64,000 bases of DNA from Fraxinus americana (lineage: Eukaryota > Streptophyta > Magnoliopsida > Lamiales > Oleaceae). The stretch is taken from contig CM068720.1 of the NCBI GenBank assembly GCA_035079005.1, positions 28,037,197 through 28,101,196 on the forward strand, in the 5' to 3' direction. A model generated the notes under the pieces. The model was not told the origin of the DNA, ran no database searches, and saw only the letters and a list, made by a program, of their open reading frames with translations. Both the position numbers and the translations under genes were made by a program. This document shows positions 46,301 to 57,633 of the stretch, in pieces. The first letter of the stretch is position 1. Every line of letters begins with the position of its first letter.

Positions 46301-49300
46301 AGCATACCTGTAGAAGCAGCACAATGTTGTCTCCTTCATATGTACAAGCAGGAACATAAACTGCAAATAACTCTGGAAGTCCACTGCTACAGAGGTAACC
46401 ATGGCCTCCACATAATTTTCGACATTCTTCAATTCCATCCTAAAATTACAGAAAAATTGAGATACAAGACACATATTAAACTGATGGTTTGCAGATCAAT
46501 AGAATTAACGAAATAAAAATACTTAGTAGCATTATTAGAGAGTGAAACTTTATCAATCAGAAGATAATGTAGAATCGGAGATTTGACAGGAAAATGGCTC
46601 ATCATGCAGTACCAATCCAATAAAACCTCCTTACTCAAAGAAATGACAAAGATTTTGAAAAATCTAACTAATCAAGCATAGCAGCAAAGCGCAATCACTA
46701 GTAACAGATCAATTCTTAAGAATCTTCTGGTGGAAAACCCATATGCTACAGATGATGAGGGTTATCACAAAAGTTATGTCATGAACTCTAAAGATGAAAA
46801 CAAGCTTTACACAGTCATGCTAAACTAACACCGCTTACTGACCACTCAGTCTTTATACCAGTCAAACTTGAAATTGTACAGAATGAAGCAAAACTTTCCT
46901 TAATCAGTATAACCTCACTCCAACTACTAAAGAGCACATGGGTATGCACAATCTTCCACACATTTGTGTGCACACATTGATGGAGGGGGGTTAAAGAAAG
47001 TTTTATTACATACAGCTGTGACAGAAGTAGTCAGAGACTTCAACCCTGCAGTGCATGCATGAACCTCAGGCAATGTTGAGAAGTCACTGGCCTGCAGTCT
47101 CTGGGTCACATCCGTGTATAGCCAATTTAGCCATTCACCAACAAATCTGAAGGCATAAGCAGAAGCTAGCAAAGGGAAGAGCCTACTTTGCTGAGTTTTG
47201 TAGTCAATGACCTGTAAACCGAAGAGGTGCCAACGGCGATTAATAATTACGTTTACTTCCAAGATAATTATGCATAATCATAAACCAAAGTTAAATACAT
47301 GAAGCATGCATTGAACAAATTTATGAAGCACCAACACTTTAAAGCATTCAGTTCATAGTTCATACCATACACTTGTCCTGTCAATCACCATAATACTAAA
47401 CATCAAAGTCCACATTACAGTAAGTCGTTGGTATTCCCTCACTAAAAATCGAATCACATAAATGACTACCAATTATTGAATTAAATAATTAAACGCTACA
47501 AATTTTCTGGTTATATAAATAGTAAACGCTCCATTTTAGCATCCTTATTTATCGATATTTTGTATAAATGGAACCTGAATTTGTACGTTAGATACATGAC
47601 GAATGGGGGAAGGGGGTTAGTACATCATGTACAACAAATGCAGAGAAACAAAAGAAAAGCATTATGCAGCAAAAGACCCCAAATATGACAACATGCAAAT
47701 GCATAAAGGAGATATTGCATGGTTCATTGACAATAATTTTGAGCTTTGATGAGTAAATGACTTAACTCTGATTAGACAAAAAATTTCCTTTTAATTTTGT
47801 ATTATTTATTTGTTATATATAGCACAAATGAGAAATATACTAGTTCTTTTAAGCAATGATGGATACTTAATCGTTGACTATAAACAGACACGAAAATAAA
47901 TTGGGAAATCTACTTCTTGTCCCTAAAACTTCTCGGTATCACATTTGTGATGTGATGACTATTACATAAATGTCACACGTGTGGGTAAAAAGAGAGAATT
48001 TAGCCAGGAAAATATGAGAGGAATATGTGGAATAACAAGGACGTAACAAAGTGCATGTAGAGGAAAGTGTGTCCAACACAAACATATAATTTGACAGGCT
48101 TTCTTTTATTAATTGGACAAGTGCATCACATTTGTAACAACTTCAGCTGAGGCATGTATTAGATTCAATACGGTTATGATTAAGAACGTAGCAGAATTAA
48201 TGTTGGACACGATGACTCGTTGACTTGATTGGGTTTTGAATTGACTTTAGACCGATTAATGATACAAATTGAACCAAACAATCATATATTTAATATAAAA
48301 ATTATGTTTAAAAAGCTTTTTCCTTATCAGTAAAAGAAGCATGCCAAGGAAACATTTCTAGCTAGTAGACACTATTCAAAAAGTAACTTTTAGGCATCTA
48401 AAAGCACTCCAGAATACCTGAGTTTCAGGTCCACCATTCTGTGATCCAAATTGCCTACGGACAGCACTATACCTGGTAGCAATACAAACAGCTCGTGACA
48501 AAGCACATGAAGCGTCGGCTACAATTGTTTGTCGGACATATACCATGGTCCCATAGACCAACTGCCGGGGTACATCAGATTGCATATATTTTCCTTCCCT
48601 TGTAACCTGTGAAACCCTACAACGTTGATGAAAAAAATTGAGTCGTACATATTCATACTTCCTAATGAAATACACATGAATGAGTTAATGGTAAATGGAT
48701 AGTGAAGTTAAACTTTGGTTATCACTGAAATGATCGAACGACTCCACATTGTTTGCTAACTGATAGAAAACCTTTTTAATTAAAAACCGAGGAAAGCAAA
48801 TGTAAAAGAGACTTGCAGGAGTAATTGCCAATGCTGGCAGAAGAAACACAATAATATTTTTAATATATTATCTTCATATCTACATTAGAAGAAAAAATTC
48901 ACCTACAGTCCCTAAACTTTCTTTAATATGAGCACATAGGTCAGCGTTCTGATTTTCTTGGTATACTGGTTCCCAAACTTAGATATTTTTACCGAGGCAG
49001 TCCCACATAATGTTATACATCCTAAAACCCCATTAAATCTTCATGTAGCTCATGAATACAAAGACATCAAACTAATGCATGCACGGCATCAAAGGAAGAA
49101 TTAAAATTTGGCTAATAGCATGGCCTTTCAAAGTGATTCTCATCTTCATCAATTACACAAAAATACGAAAAACAATCTAATAGTGTTACTTTAACCATTA
49201 GAAAATTAGATGGTGGTTCCTTTTCTAGGCCAGCTACTATGAAGTTTACCTTCTTTATTTAGCTAACAATCAGGAATCATCTCCTCTGTACACAAAGGAA

Positions 49301-52200
49301 CTTGCATTTCTTGTACAAATATGGAATGAGAATTCTCAATTTTTATCAGATATTCTTATCTTGCAAATTGTCCAGGGAGTCCACTGAAAATACAATTCTA
49401 CCTTCACATACAAACAAACAACTTTTTCAATATAGGTGTCTCAAAATTCTCCGCCTCTGGCATTTTGCATGCCTACAATCGAATTGGAACTTGCGCAAAA
49501 AAATACAAAGGTTTTTAACAATAAACATCTAATACACAATATGCTTCGAAATACTCATCCCCCCATCACAGGACTGGTTTGTAAATATTCATATACTATC
49601 CTGAATAGAAAAATAATTAATATCAATCTCTGAGGAAATGGTAAACTTGAGATTCACCAATTTAAGCCAATGCAAAATAACTAAACTTTAATGGAAACGT
49701 ACCTCATCAACATTTGGTCTCTCGGAATACGTACATGATCAAATCTTAACACACCATTGTCCATGGTATTGTACGCTCCATTTCCAAATTTTGTTCCAAT
49801 ATCACCAAGGGTTATTCCTGGAAGAGGAGTATGGTCCTCCAAGTTCCGTAGTTGGACAATAAAGCCTAGACAGAATGAATACTTAGACTAACAAGTCTAA
49901 GAAGAAAATTGGATATCAACGTCAATATAGGCTATATTCTTACCATGAACTCCTTGGTCTTTACCATCTGTAATGAGGCGCGCATAAACAACAGCATGGG
50001 TGGATACTTTACCTAGTCCACCAGGCCACCACTATTCAGAAATAAGACAGAGAATAAGGACCAGATTCAAGAAAATCAATGAAGAAAACAAGGAATCATA
50101 ATTATACTGAACCATACATGGTTGACTCCGAATAAAAAATAAAAACAGAAGTAGATAAAAAAATAACTGTAGTACAATCACCAGATGGACCATTCTCTGC
50201 TATCTAATTTTTACTCCTATTCGAAGCAACAAAAGATCTCTCCTAATTTTCAGCAAGAAAATGAAAGATTACAGACCTCTTATGGGCCATGTTACTTACT
50301 TTGCTTGAAGTCAATGTCGGACTATGAATTATGAATTCATCAGTCTTAGGGTCAAATGTTGCAGTGGTTTCAAGACCTTGTACATTGGAGCCGTGACCAA
50401 GTTCAGTTTGTGCATAGCAGCCAATTATTTGCATCTTATAGGCCAAGGGCAACCATTTTTGCTGCTGTTCATCAGTACCCTGTCCCTTTATGGCAGGTAC
50501 AAACATTCCCTACACACCAGAAAAGCGAGTCACAAGGATGGAGCAGTTTATATCAGAGAAGGCCCTAGAAAGTGTTAAAAGAACTTATTGAGGACTGAAC
50601 AATATTGAAAAAAGAGGCCTTTTCGAAAATGTTCTGGATTATGATCTGTTTTCGATATATGGTTTATGGTACCACATATCAAAAGCAAAATATGTGCTTG
50701 TTTACCTATATGTCAAACATTTATAGAAATCAAATGGAAAAATAGGAAAACAGAACATATATATTTGATACATTTTTTCTAAGATAGAAAGTAACTCAAA
50801 TGAAATGTAGTTTAACACAGCAAATAAGAGAATATTCCTATTTCCAAAATATGGATTCACATTGCAAGAACATTCTCACTTAAGTTTATCCAATCTGAAC
50901 TACAGTTATCAATATGTGGCCTATGCAAGTGGAAATGAATGGCAACAATGTGACAGCTATACAATAGATAAAAGAAGCTACCCAATGAAGATCAGTAAAA
51001 GCAGGTTCATCCACATAAAACCTTAATTTTGATGCCTCTTCTTCTGCAATAATTAAAACAATGAAGTGAGATGAAAGATAATTGTATATAAGAATTGAAA
51101 AAAATCAAAAGCTAAGTAAAGTGTTACCAGATAGACGAAGTTCAATAATTCGTTTCCATGCATAAGCTGCCTTCCTAAGAGTATTCTTAAACAATTCTTT
51201 TCTTGGGAGCATAGTTCTGTCGTCCTTCCGGAAAGCCTGGATCTCATAATAGAAAATTGTTATCATTTAAACTTCCAATAAAAGAAAAAAATAAAAAGAA
51301 TCCTTTTATCAAAATTCTAAAGCTCTTCTTTGAGATAACTGATAAGTAACAGCATAAGAAATGAAAAAAATGCACTCGCACTAGATATCATTGTAAATCA
51401 CGTTCAAGTCAACATTCATGCCAAATAATAATCTCGCTTCATCAAGTACTCTTTAAGATATAAACATTTCAAAACTTGGTCAATTCCAACAACATTGTTT
51501 AACCAAAATACTCTTCATTCTTTTCTAATTAAAGATTTCTTGAAATTCTTGAAAATTACAGATTCCAAGTATTTCAACCAAATTATTTGGTTACTCAGTC
51601 AATTCATATATAATACTTCCATGTTCAAGTCCATCCCCAAATCTCCACATCCATGCATCCAAACAAAGCCTCACACAATCCCCTTGACATTGAAATGCTC
51701 AGACGACAAGAGTATCAAACAAGCTTCACTGTTTATACACGTAAAAAGGGAAAGATCAAAACATTAAAAATCTTTAATGGAACTATTAACTTTTAGTTAC
51801 TTCAGCTCAAATATTTGTCCCTCGACTGAAAATAGAAAAAGTCAAAAAAGACTCTCAATCTAGTACATAAGAAGTATCAGATCATGCCAAATCAATGCTA
51901 GTGAAAGAAATATTCCCAAACCAACAATTGTTCATATCGGTTGTTATGCGCTGCAATCAGAATCATGAACCCAAATTAATACTACTCATCATCCAACACA
52001 CGCCAAATTACAGAATCGAAAATCAATTCAAAAAGGAAAAAACAAAGAAGAAACGAAATTACAGGATCACCGGCAACGAGCTTAGAAATTCGATCAGAAA
52101 CTTCAAAGGCATGGCGAGAGCCAGCCCATACAATCTTCATAGCATCCACATCGAACTGAGCCTTCTTCCTCTCATCCGCAAGATAATCCACTCCCTCCAT
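43351..52200 (-). CDS. ACX1: Peroxisomal acyl-CoA oxidase 1, complete, 14 exons
   Basis: FAD enzyme of the first step of peroxisomal beta-oxidation; ACX1-type enzymes act on medium/long acyl-CoAs and on jasmonate precursors. Exons on the minus strand: 52200-52063, 51236-51128, 51043-50982, 50509-50300, 50031-49944, 49865-49703, 48616-48418, 47211-47014, 46439-46308, 45485-45365, 45060-44950, 44715-44646, 44168-43985 and 43560-43351. All introns are GT-AG and the frame is continuous for 664 residues, the usual ACX1 length. Visible features: start MEGVDYLADERKKAQFDVDA; FAD/substrate region CYAQTELGHGSN (about 134-145); CGGHGYL and the catalytic base Glu424 in CTYEGDN; C-terminal ARL, a type 1 peroxisomal signal. 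No break was seen. The start is the only ATG that gives the family N-terminus. The nearest neighbours are transposons. Confidence 0.97.
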
Positions 52201-52258
52201 TTTTCCAGAAATCACTAACAAACCCACAAAATAAAAACAAAATCCCAAATTGCCTGTA

Positions 52259-52266
52259 CTTATATA
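52259..52266 (-). promoter_or_regulatory. TATA box of the acyl-CoA oxidase gene
   Basis: Minus strand TATATAAG lies about 60 bases upstream of the ATG at 52200, which would give a leader of about 30 bases. No other TATA-like site lies close by. Confidence 0.5.
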
Positions 52267-52269
52267 ACG

Positions 52270-53200
52270 CAGGAACACGCCAAGTCTTCTTGAATTTCGT
52301 GAATGTTTTTAATTAAATAAAAAGGAGACAGGCAAGAAAAATCAGGATCTATATCTATTTGTGGCAAACGTTGAGCTTTCCAATGAAATGTAATTTGTAT
52401 TGGATGTGGTTAGGTATATACTGCATTATGAGACTCAACTGGCCGGCATGTAAGCATTTTTCTTTTCCTGTAGGGGCATATATTGTGGTCGGTATATAAC
52501 ACGTGATTTTAGTGTTTTTTTTATTATTAAAATAAAAAATTAAAATGTTAGTAAATTATAAAAAATTAAATATATTATTAAAAATGAATTTATAAAAAAA
52601 ATTATTTTAAGAATTAAAGGCTAAGCATGCTCAGCAAGATCTATTTGCGCCCATCCCACTATTTTATCCCACTATTTTATTGTGCAATAAATGAATATGC
52701 AATGTAATATATAGAGAAGCACTGTATGTATAGAAAAAAAATACCAGAAATCATACAGAATACATACAGAATACACACATGGGGGTGGGCCCCATTTTAG
52801 ACTCGAGGCTCGAAGAAATCAGACAGTAGTTAGTAGTGTTCTAAAAGGTTTGTCTAGACTCGAGGCTCGAAGAAAACATCCTGTCTCATGCCTAGGTGGG
52901 AAAATGACAATAAACTCCATGTTGGTCGTCTATGGCTTGCCTAGGTAGAAAAAGGAGCTTGTCCTTTTGACAAATAATATTTTCATTTTTTTAAGTTCAA
53001 CTCAAAAAAATGAGCAACCATTACTAAAACTTAAAAGGAAAATAAGTCTTAACAAAAATTTCATTGTAACCTATACCTTGCCTAAAAACATAACTTTCTT
53101 TGTCTACAAACAGAACATTATTGATTTGACGTATTTATGATTTTATAACTATTTTGTCTTTGAAAACTAGAAAAATATGCAATAATGTTATTATAGATTT
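52270..53200. other. Intergenic/upstream region of the acyl-CoA oxidase gene
   Basis: AT-rich. A short phrase TAGACTCGAGGCTCGAAGAAA occurs twice (about 52798 and 52856). No gene recognised. Confidence 0.4.
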
Positions 53201-53210
53201 TCAAGATATA

Positions 53211-55072
53211 GGGTTAATTTGACAAACGGTCGATGAAATTACGTGAAAATTACAAAACTTCTACTAATGTTCAAAACTTGCAGAAATGATCACTGAATTT
53301 CACGCGGTTTCAAAAAGGGTCACTGAACTTAGTTTTAGGACTATCATGTTTTAATTCAAACCTAAAGCGCTAAAACACGTGGACATAGAAGTTTGAGGAC
53401 TTCAAGTGCAAAATTCAACTTAAAATCCCCCAAACTCAAACCCAGACCACCACTTTTCGCACTTCATTCCACCATTTTTCGGCCAGCAGTACCACCTGAT
53501 CAACACACCACCTTGAAGCCCTCGCTGCCCTCTACGTAACCCACCCAAGAACCACCCCTAACTCAGACGGTAGTAGTCGGAATTTCGTCCCAAATTGGCC
53601 CTAATGCACAGCCGACGGTTTCGTGATGTGCGAAATGCCCACTTTGGGATGAAATTCCACCACTTTTCGGACACCAAAACCACCGAACTAACGTACCACT
53701 TTGACGCCCTCGCTGCCCTCTACGCAACCAACCTAAGAACTGCCCCTAACTCAAATGGTGGTGGCCGAAATTTCGTCCTAATTTGGCCCTCTCGCATAGC
53801 CAGCAGTTTTGTGTTGTGTGAGAGGCCGACTTTGGGACGAAATTCCACCACTTTCCGACAACATAAACCACCAGACCAATGCACCACCTTGAAGTCATCG
53901 CTGCCCTCTACGTAACCCACCTAAGAACCGCCCTTAACTCTAGCCACGGTGGCCGAAATTTCGTCCCAAAGTGGGCTTCTCGCACAGTCGGCAGTTGCGA
54001 GTGGCCCACTTTGAGACAAAATTCTGGCCACCATCGTTAGATTTAGGGACGATTCTTGGGTGAGTTACGTAGAGGGAAGTGAGGGTAGAGATAGCAAAAA
54101 AAAATCGCCCCGCCCCGCCCCGCCCCGACGGTGCCCCGCCCCGAATGGGGCGAAAAAAACCGTCCCGAGCGGGTTGGCGGGGCGGGGCAAGGAGGGTCGC
54201 CCCGTCTCAGGTAGTGGGGCGGGGCGGGGCGGAGATGCCCCGCCCCGAACTAGCCCCGTGAACCGTTTAAAAAAAAGTATCCATATATTCTCTAGTAGAA
54301 TACATGATGAACAAATATTTTTTGGAAGTAGAGTTATGGATTTATGTTCTTAAATTTGATGAACAATTTTTTTTGGAAGTAGTTATATTTTTCCTTAATC
54401 GTATAACTGGAAATTTTTTATAGCAAAAAAAAAATTATAAAAAAAATAAACGGGGCAGGGAAACGGTCCTGCAACTCGCCCCGCAGCGTCTTAGACGGGG
54501 CGGGGCGAAACGGGGGAGTGGCGGGACGGGACTGGATAGGGGTGCCCCGCACCGAACCCGCCCCGTTGCCATCCCTAAGTGAGGGCTTCAAGATGGTGTG
54601 ATGGTCTGGTGGTTTTGGTGATCGAAAAGTGGTGGAATTTCGTCCCAAAATGGGCCTCTCGTACAACACAAAAATGCCTACTGTGCGAGAGGGCCAATTT
54701 GGGACGAAATTTCAGCCATTGCCGTCTGATTTAGGGGCGGTTCTTGGGTGGGTTGCGTAGAGGGCAGCGATGGTTTCAAAGTGGTATGTTGCTCCGGTAG
54801 TTTTGATGGCCGTAAAGTGGTGGAATGGGGCGTGAAAAGTGGTGGTCTGGGTTTGGGGGATTTTAAGTTGAAGTTCTTGAAGTCCTCCAACTTCTATGTC
54901 CACATGTTTCGGTGCTTTAGGTTTGAATTAAAACATAATAGTCCTAAAACTAAGTTCAGTGACCGTTTTTGAAACCACGTGAAATTTCAGTGACCATTTC
55001 TGCAAGTTTTGAATTTTAGTGACCGTTTTGTAATTTTTACGTAACTTCAGTGATCGTTTGTGAAATTAACCC
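53211..55072. mobile_element. MULE-like element with exact 10-bp target duplication
   Basis: The ends GGGTTAATTTGACAAACGGTC and (reverse complement of the right end) GGGTTAATTTCACAAACGATC start inverted arms of about 230 bases. Flanks are identical: TCAAGATATA at 53201-53210 and 55073-55082. The interior has three direct copies of an about 200-base unit (CGCTGCCCTCTACG-AACCCACC, AATTTCGTCCCAAA) at about 53450-54030 and inverted copies at 54580-54850. No transposase. A hAT element is nested at 54086-54577. Confidence 0.9.
54086..54577. mobile_element. hAT-type MITE nested in the MULE-like element
   Basis: Ends TAGAGATAGCAA and TTGCCATCCCTA are imperfect inverted repeats, flanked by the identical 8-base duplication AGTGAGGG (54078-54085 and 54578-54585). 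The subterminal regions are runs of CCCCG/GGGGC and the centre is AT-rich, the same design as the element at 15824-16723. It inserted after the host element had formed its inner repeats. Confidence 0.92.
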
Positions 55073-55082
55073 TCAAGATATA

Positions 55083-56173
55083 CTATTTATTTATTGGTCT
55101 ACAATAATTAAAATATTATTAAAAATAGGAATACGTCTTTTACATCTAAGCTATGTCTGTTTCCAATTAATCAACCAATTTTTATTGTTTTTTGGACCGT
55201 TGCAAAAGGAGCCAGTCGATTTTTTTGACTTTTCATCTCACAATGGGCCCCATATGCTGCCAAAAAAGGGTAAAAATCAATTTTTGAGATTAAAAAAGTT
55301 CTCCCAGACATGCTCCTAATCTCATAAAGCTTCCAACGAACGACGTGAGAACTTTACAAATTAGAAGGTCCATTTGTAATTTTCTGAAGAAAAATTGAGG
55401 CAGTCAGACATGCAGATGTAGTTGAGGAAATTTCTACAGGGGGATTTGGGCCGCCTAAAGAAAAAACTGAAGAAAATCAACACACACGGAGAGAGGGGCC
55501 ACAGCCAGGATAATAGTCAAATGCAAGTACTCTTTTATCTTTATATGGGTAATTTTATTATTATGATTTTTGCCCTTTCATGCGAGGGAGCTTATATATA
55601 TATATATATATAATAAAATATATAATTTTGTGTAAAAAATAAAAATGGATAACAATTATGTAAATGATGCAATAAAAAAAATATATCGACTGGATGTTAA
55701 TTTACGGTGGTATGATTTGTTATTTTTGGTTATGGGTATCTTGGTCTCATTAACTATTTTTATGGGATAAATCTATATGTACATAATTATTGTACATAAC
55801 GGATTACATAGGCCCATGTGGAAGAAATCCGGCCGTAGATGTAAAGTGTGGAAAAGTCAAAAATTGTAGACTACCGATGAATGCGCGCCACATGTCAATT
55901 ATGTAATGTATTATGTAAATGATTATTTACTTGTAGCATTGTCCATTTTTATGCCAATTTTGCAAATATATTAGCAAAAAAATTGTTTGTTACCATACCA
56001 TAAATTAAACACAGTACGTAAAGTGTAGATGAGAATGCGTGGCAATTAAAACAGAGAGATATAAAATAAAATTTATAATATGCTTTATAGTAATCTTAAA
56101 AATAGTTGATCGAATTCACGATCTCTCTTTAAGACAATTTTCTCCCCCGGTAATTTTTCTTGTAATTTAGTTA

Positions 56174-56177
<4 letters not shown>
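55083..56177. other. Intergenic, AT-rich
   Basis: Contains a (TA)n run at about 55591-55611. No gene recognised. Confidence 0.4.
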
Positions 56178-56235
<58 letters not shown>

Positions 56236-56400
56236 GTAAATGATCTAATGAAGACTTGCTCATCTTATCCTAAGACCGATGAGTTGGCACATTAATTCAT
56301 TGGTGGATAAAGATTTTGTGAGTTCCAATCCACCAATGAATTAATATGCCAACTCATCGGTGCTTAGGATAAGATGAGCACCGGTGCTCATTAGATCATT

Positions 56401-56458
<58 letters not shown>
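56178..56458. mobile_element. Small palindromic MITE inside a (TA)n tract
   Basis: Two (TA)n runs (56178-56234 and 56405-56458) flank an inverted repeat with arms of about 75 bases (56235-56307 and 56329-56405) sharing AAATGATCTAATGA, CTCATCTTATCCTAAG and CGATGAGTTGGCA. This fits insertion of a TA-targeting foldback element into a TA microsatellite, or expansion of the TA target after insertion. Confidence 0.6.
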
Positions 56459-56460
<2 letters not shown>

Positions 56461-56481
56461 GACCGTTCCTCTTACTCGTTA

Positions 56482-56660
56482 ATTTGACACACTTATTTGA
56501 TAAATAATCGTAACATTTAATTTAAATCAATTCAACACTCAATATATATTTCACTAAGATCATGTGAGAATTTGTTATGATCACTTGATATCCATAAAAT
56601 ATTGAGCGTTGGATTGACTTAAATTAAAGGTCACGATTATTTGTCAATTAAGTGTGTCCA
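56482..56660. repeat. Second palindromic MITE-like repeat
   Basis: The arms at 56482-56547 and 56595-56660 are inverted: TTTGACACACTTATTTGA, AAATAATCGTAAC and TTCAACACTCAATAT match the reverse complement of the right arm with few changes. No target duplication was identified. Confidence 0.6.
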
Positions 56661-56849
56661 CGTAAGTGTTTTTTTTTTTTTTTTTTGCGGGTTATGTTCT
56701 TTTAATGAGTTCATTATACCCGGTAAAAGAATTAAAATATTTTTTATTCAATTATTTAATATTTTTACATTTTCTGTTGAATTATTAGTATTATAATTAA
56801 ATATTAATAAACAATCTCTTTGTTGTGATCGTTGACAGTCAACTGCCAA

Positions 56850-57175
56850 CGGAGTTTTCTTTCTATTAACAAAAAGTGTCGGGTTCATGTTCACAGTGAA
56901 GCTACATTACCAGAAAATGTCTACACGGCCTGAATTGAGTTGTGGTTGGAGCTCATTCTCAAGCCGCCATACCACAAATTAGCATGGAAAGTCGATGACC
57001 TCGTAAAACCTTTGACAAGTTATAGAGAAAGCGAAGACGATCATGATTTTGCCAATGGATTCCTGTAAGCTTGTTTCAACATTCCAATTATCTCATCAAC
57101 ATTAATTGGACTCTTCGAATGGATACCATAGTCAATGGAAAGAATGGAGCAACATAAGCAGGATATATTTCATAT
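56850..57175 (-). pseudogene. Degraded copy of the 3' end of the neighbouring MYB gene
   Basis: This stretch matches 57560-57960 in order: the 3' UTR phrase TTCTATTAACAAAA, the coding-end region TCTACACGGCC-GAATTG, TTAATTGGACTCTTCGAATG, and CAATGGAAAGAATGGAGCAA (about 75-80% by eye, with small deletions; an internal part of the exon is missing). It lies in the same orientation, about 0.4 kb downstream of the functional gene, and is frame-broken. Confidence 0.85.
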
Positions 57176-57633
57176 GCAATTATGGTTTTTTTCCTATCAT
57201 TTAAAAATGTCTAAAGTAAAAGCGCACACAATTTTTACAAAATATTTAGATTATGCTTTATAAAAATCGTAAAATATCATATAAAGGTAAAATGATATCC
57301 TATACTTGAGAACAGAAAAAATATAATATTTATCTAATCAAGTAGAATCTAGAAGAAGTAATTTTAAAAAAGAGAGAAAAGGGTAAAGCTCAAAGTGCCA
57401 TTTCACTTACGCAAATGTTGAGAATAATTCAAATAATAAAGGATTTGCTTTCTACAAGGTAATTAAGATACTCAAACTAAGTAAATCATCTCCCAACACG
57501 ATCTTATTAAAGCCTAATAGATAAAACTACACTTCCCCAAGCCGATTCTAAAACGCTGTTGTCTTCTATTAACAAAAGGAGTCGAGAGTTCATGCGCACA
57601 AAGAGAACCTATATCATCAGCAGCAAATACTCT
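57176..57633. other. Spacer and 3' UTR of the MYB gene
   Basis: The part next to 57634 is the 3' UTR (AATAAG-type polyadenylation signal near 57505 on the minus strand). The rest is AT-rich with nothing recognised. Confidence 0.5.

Noticed and set aside
50324..50578. Plus-strand open frames across the acyl-CoA oxidase exons
   Set aside because: Shadows of exon 4 of the minus-strand gene, whose splice frame gives a full family-length protein.
53595..53915. Open frame of 106 codons with normal-looking composition
   Set aside because: It is built from the direct repeats of the MULE-like element and is not kept between repeat copies.
54060..54353. Pro/Arg/Gly-rich open frames
   Set aside because: Translation of the CCCCG runs of a hAT element, not protein coding.
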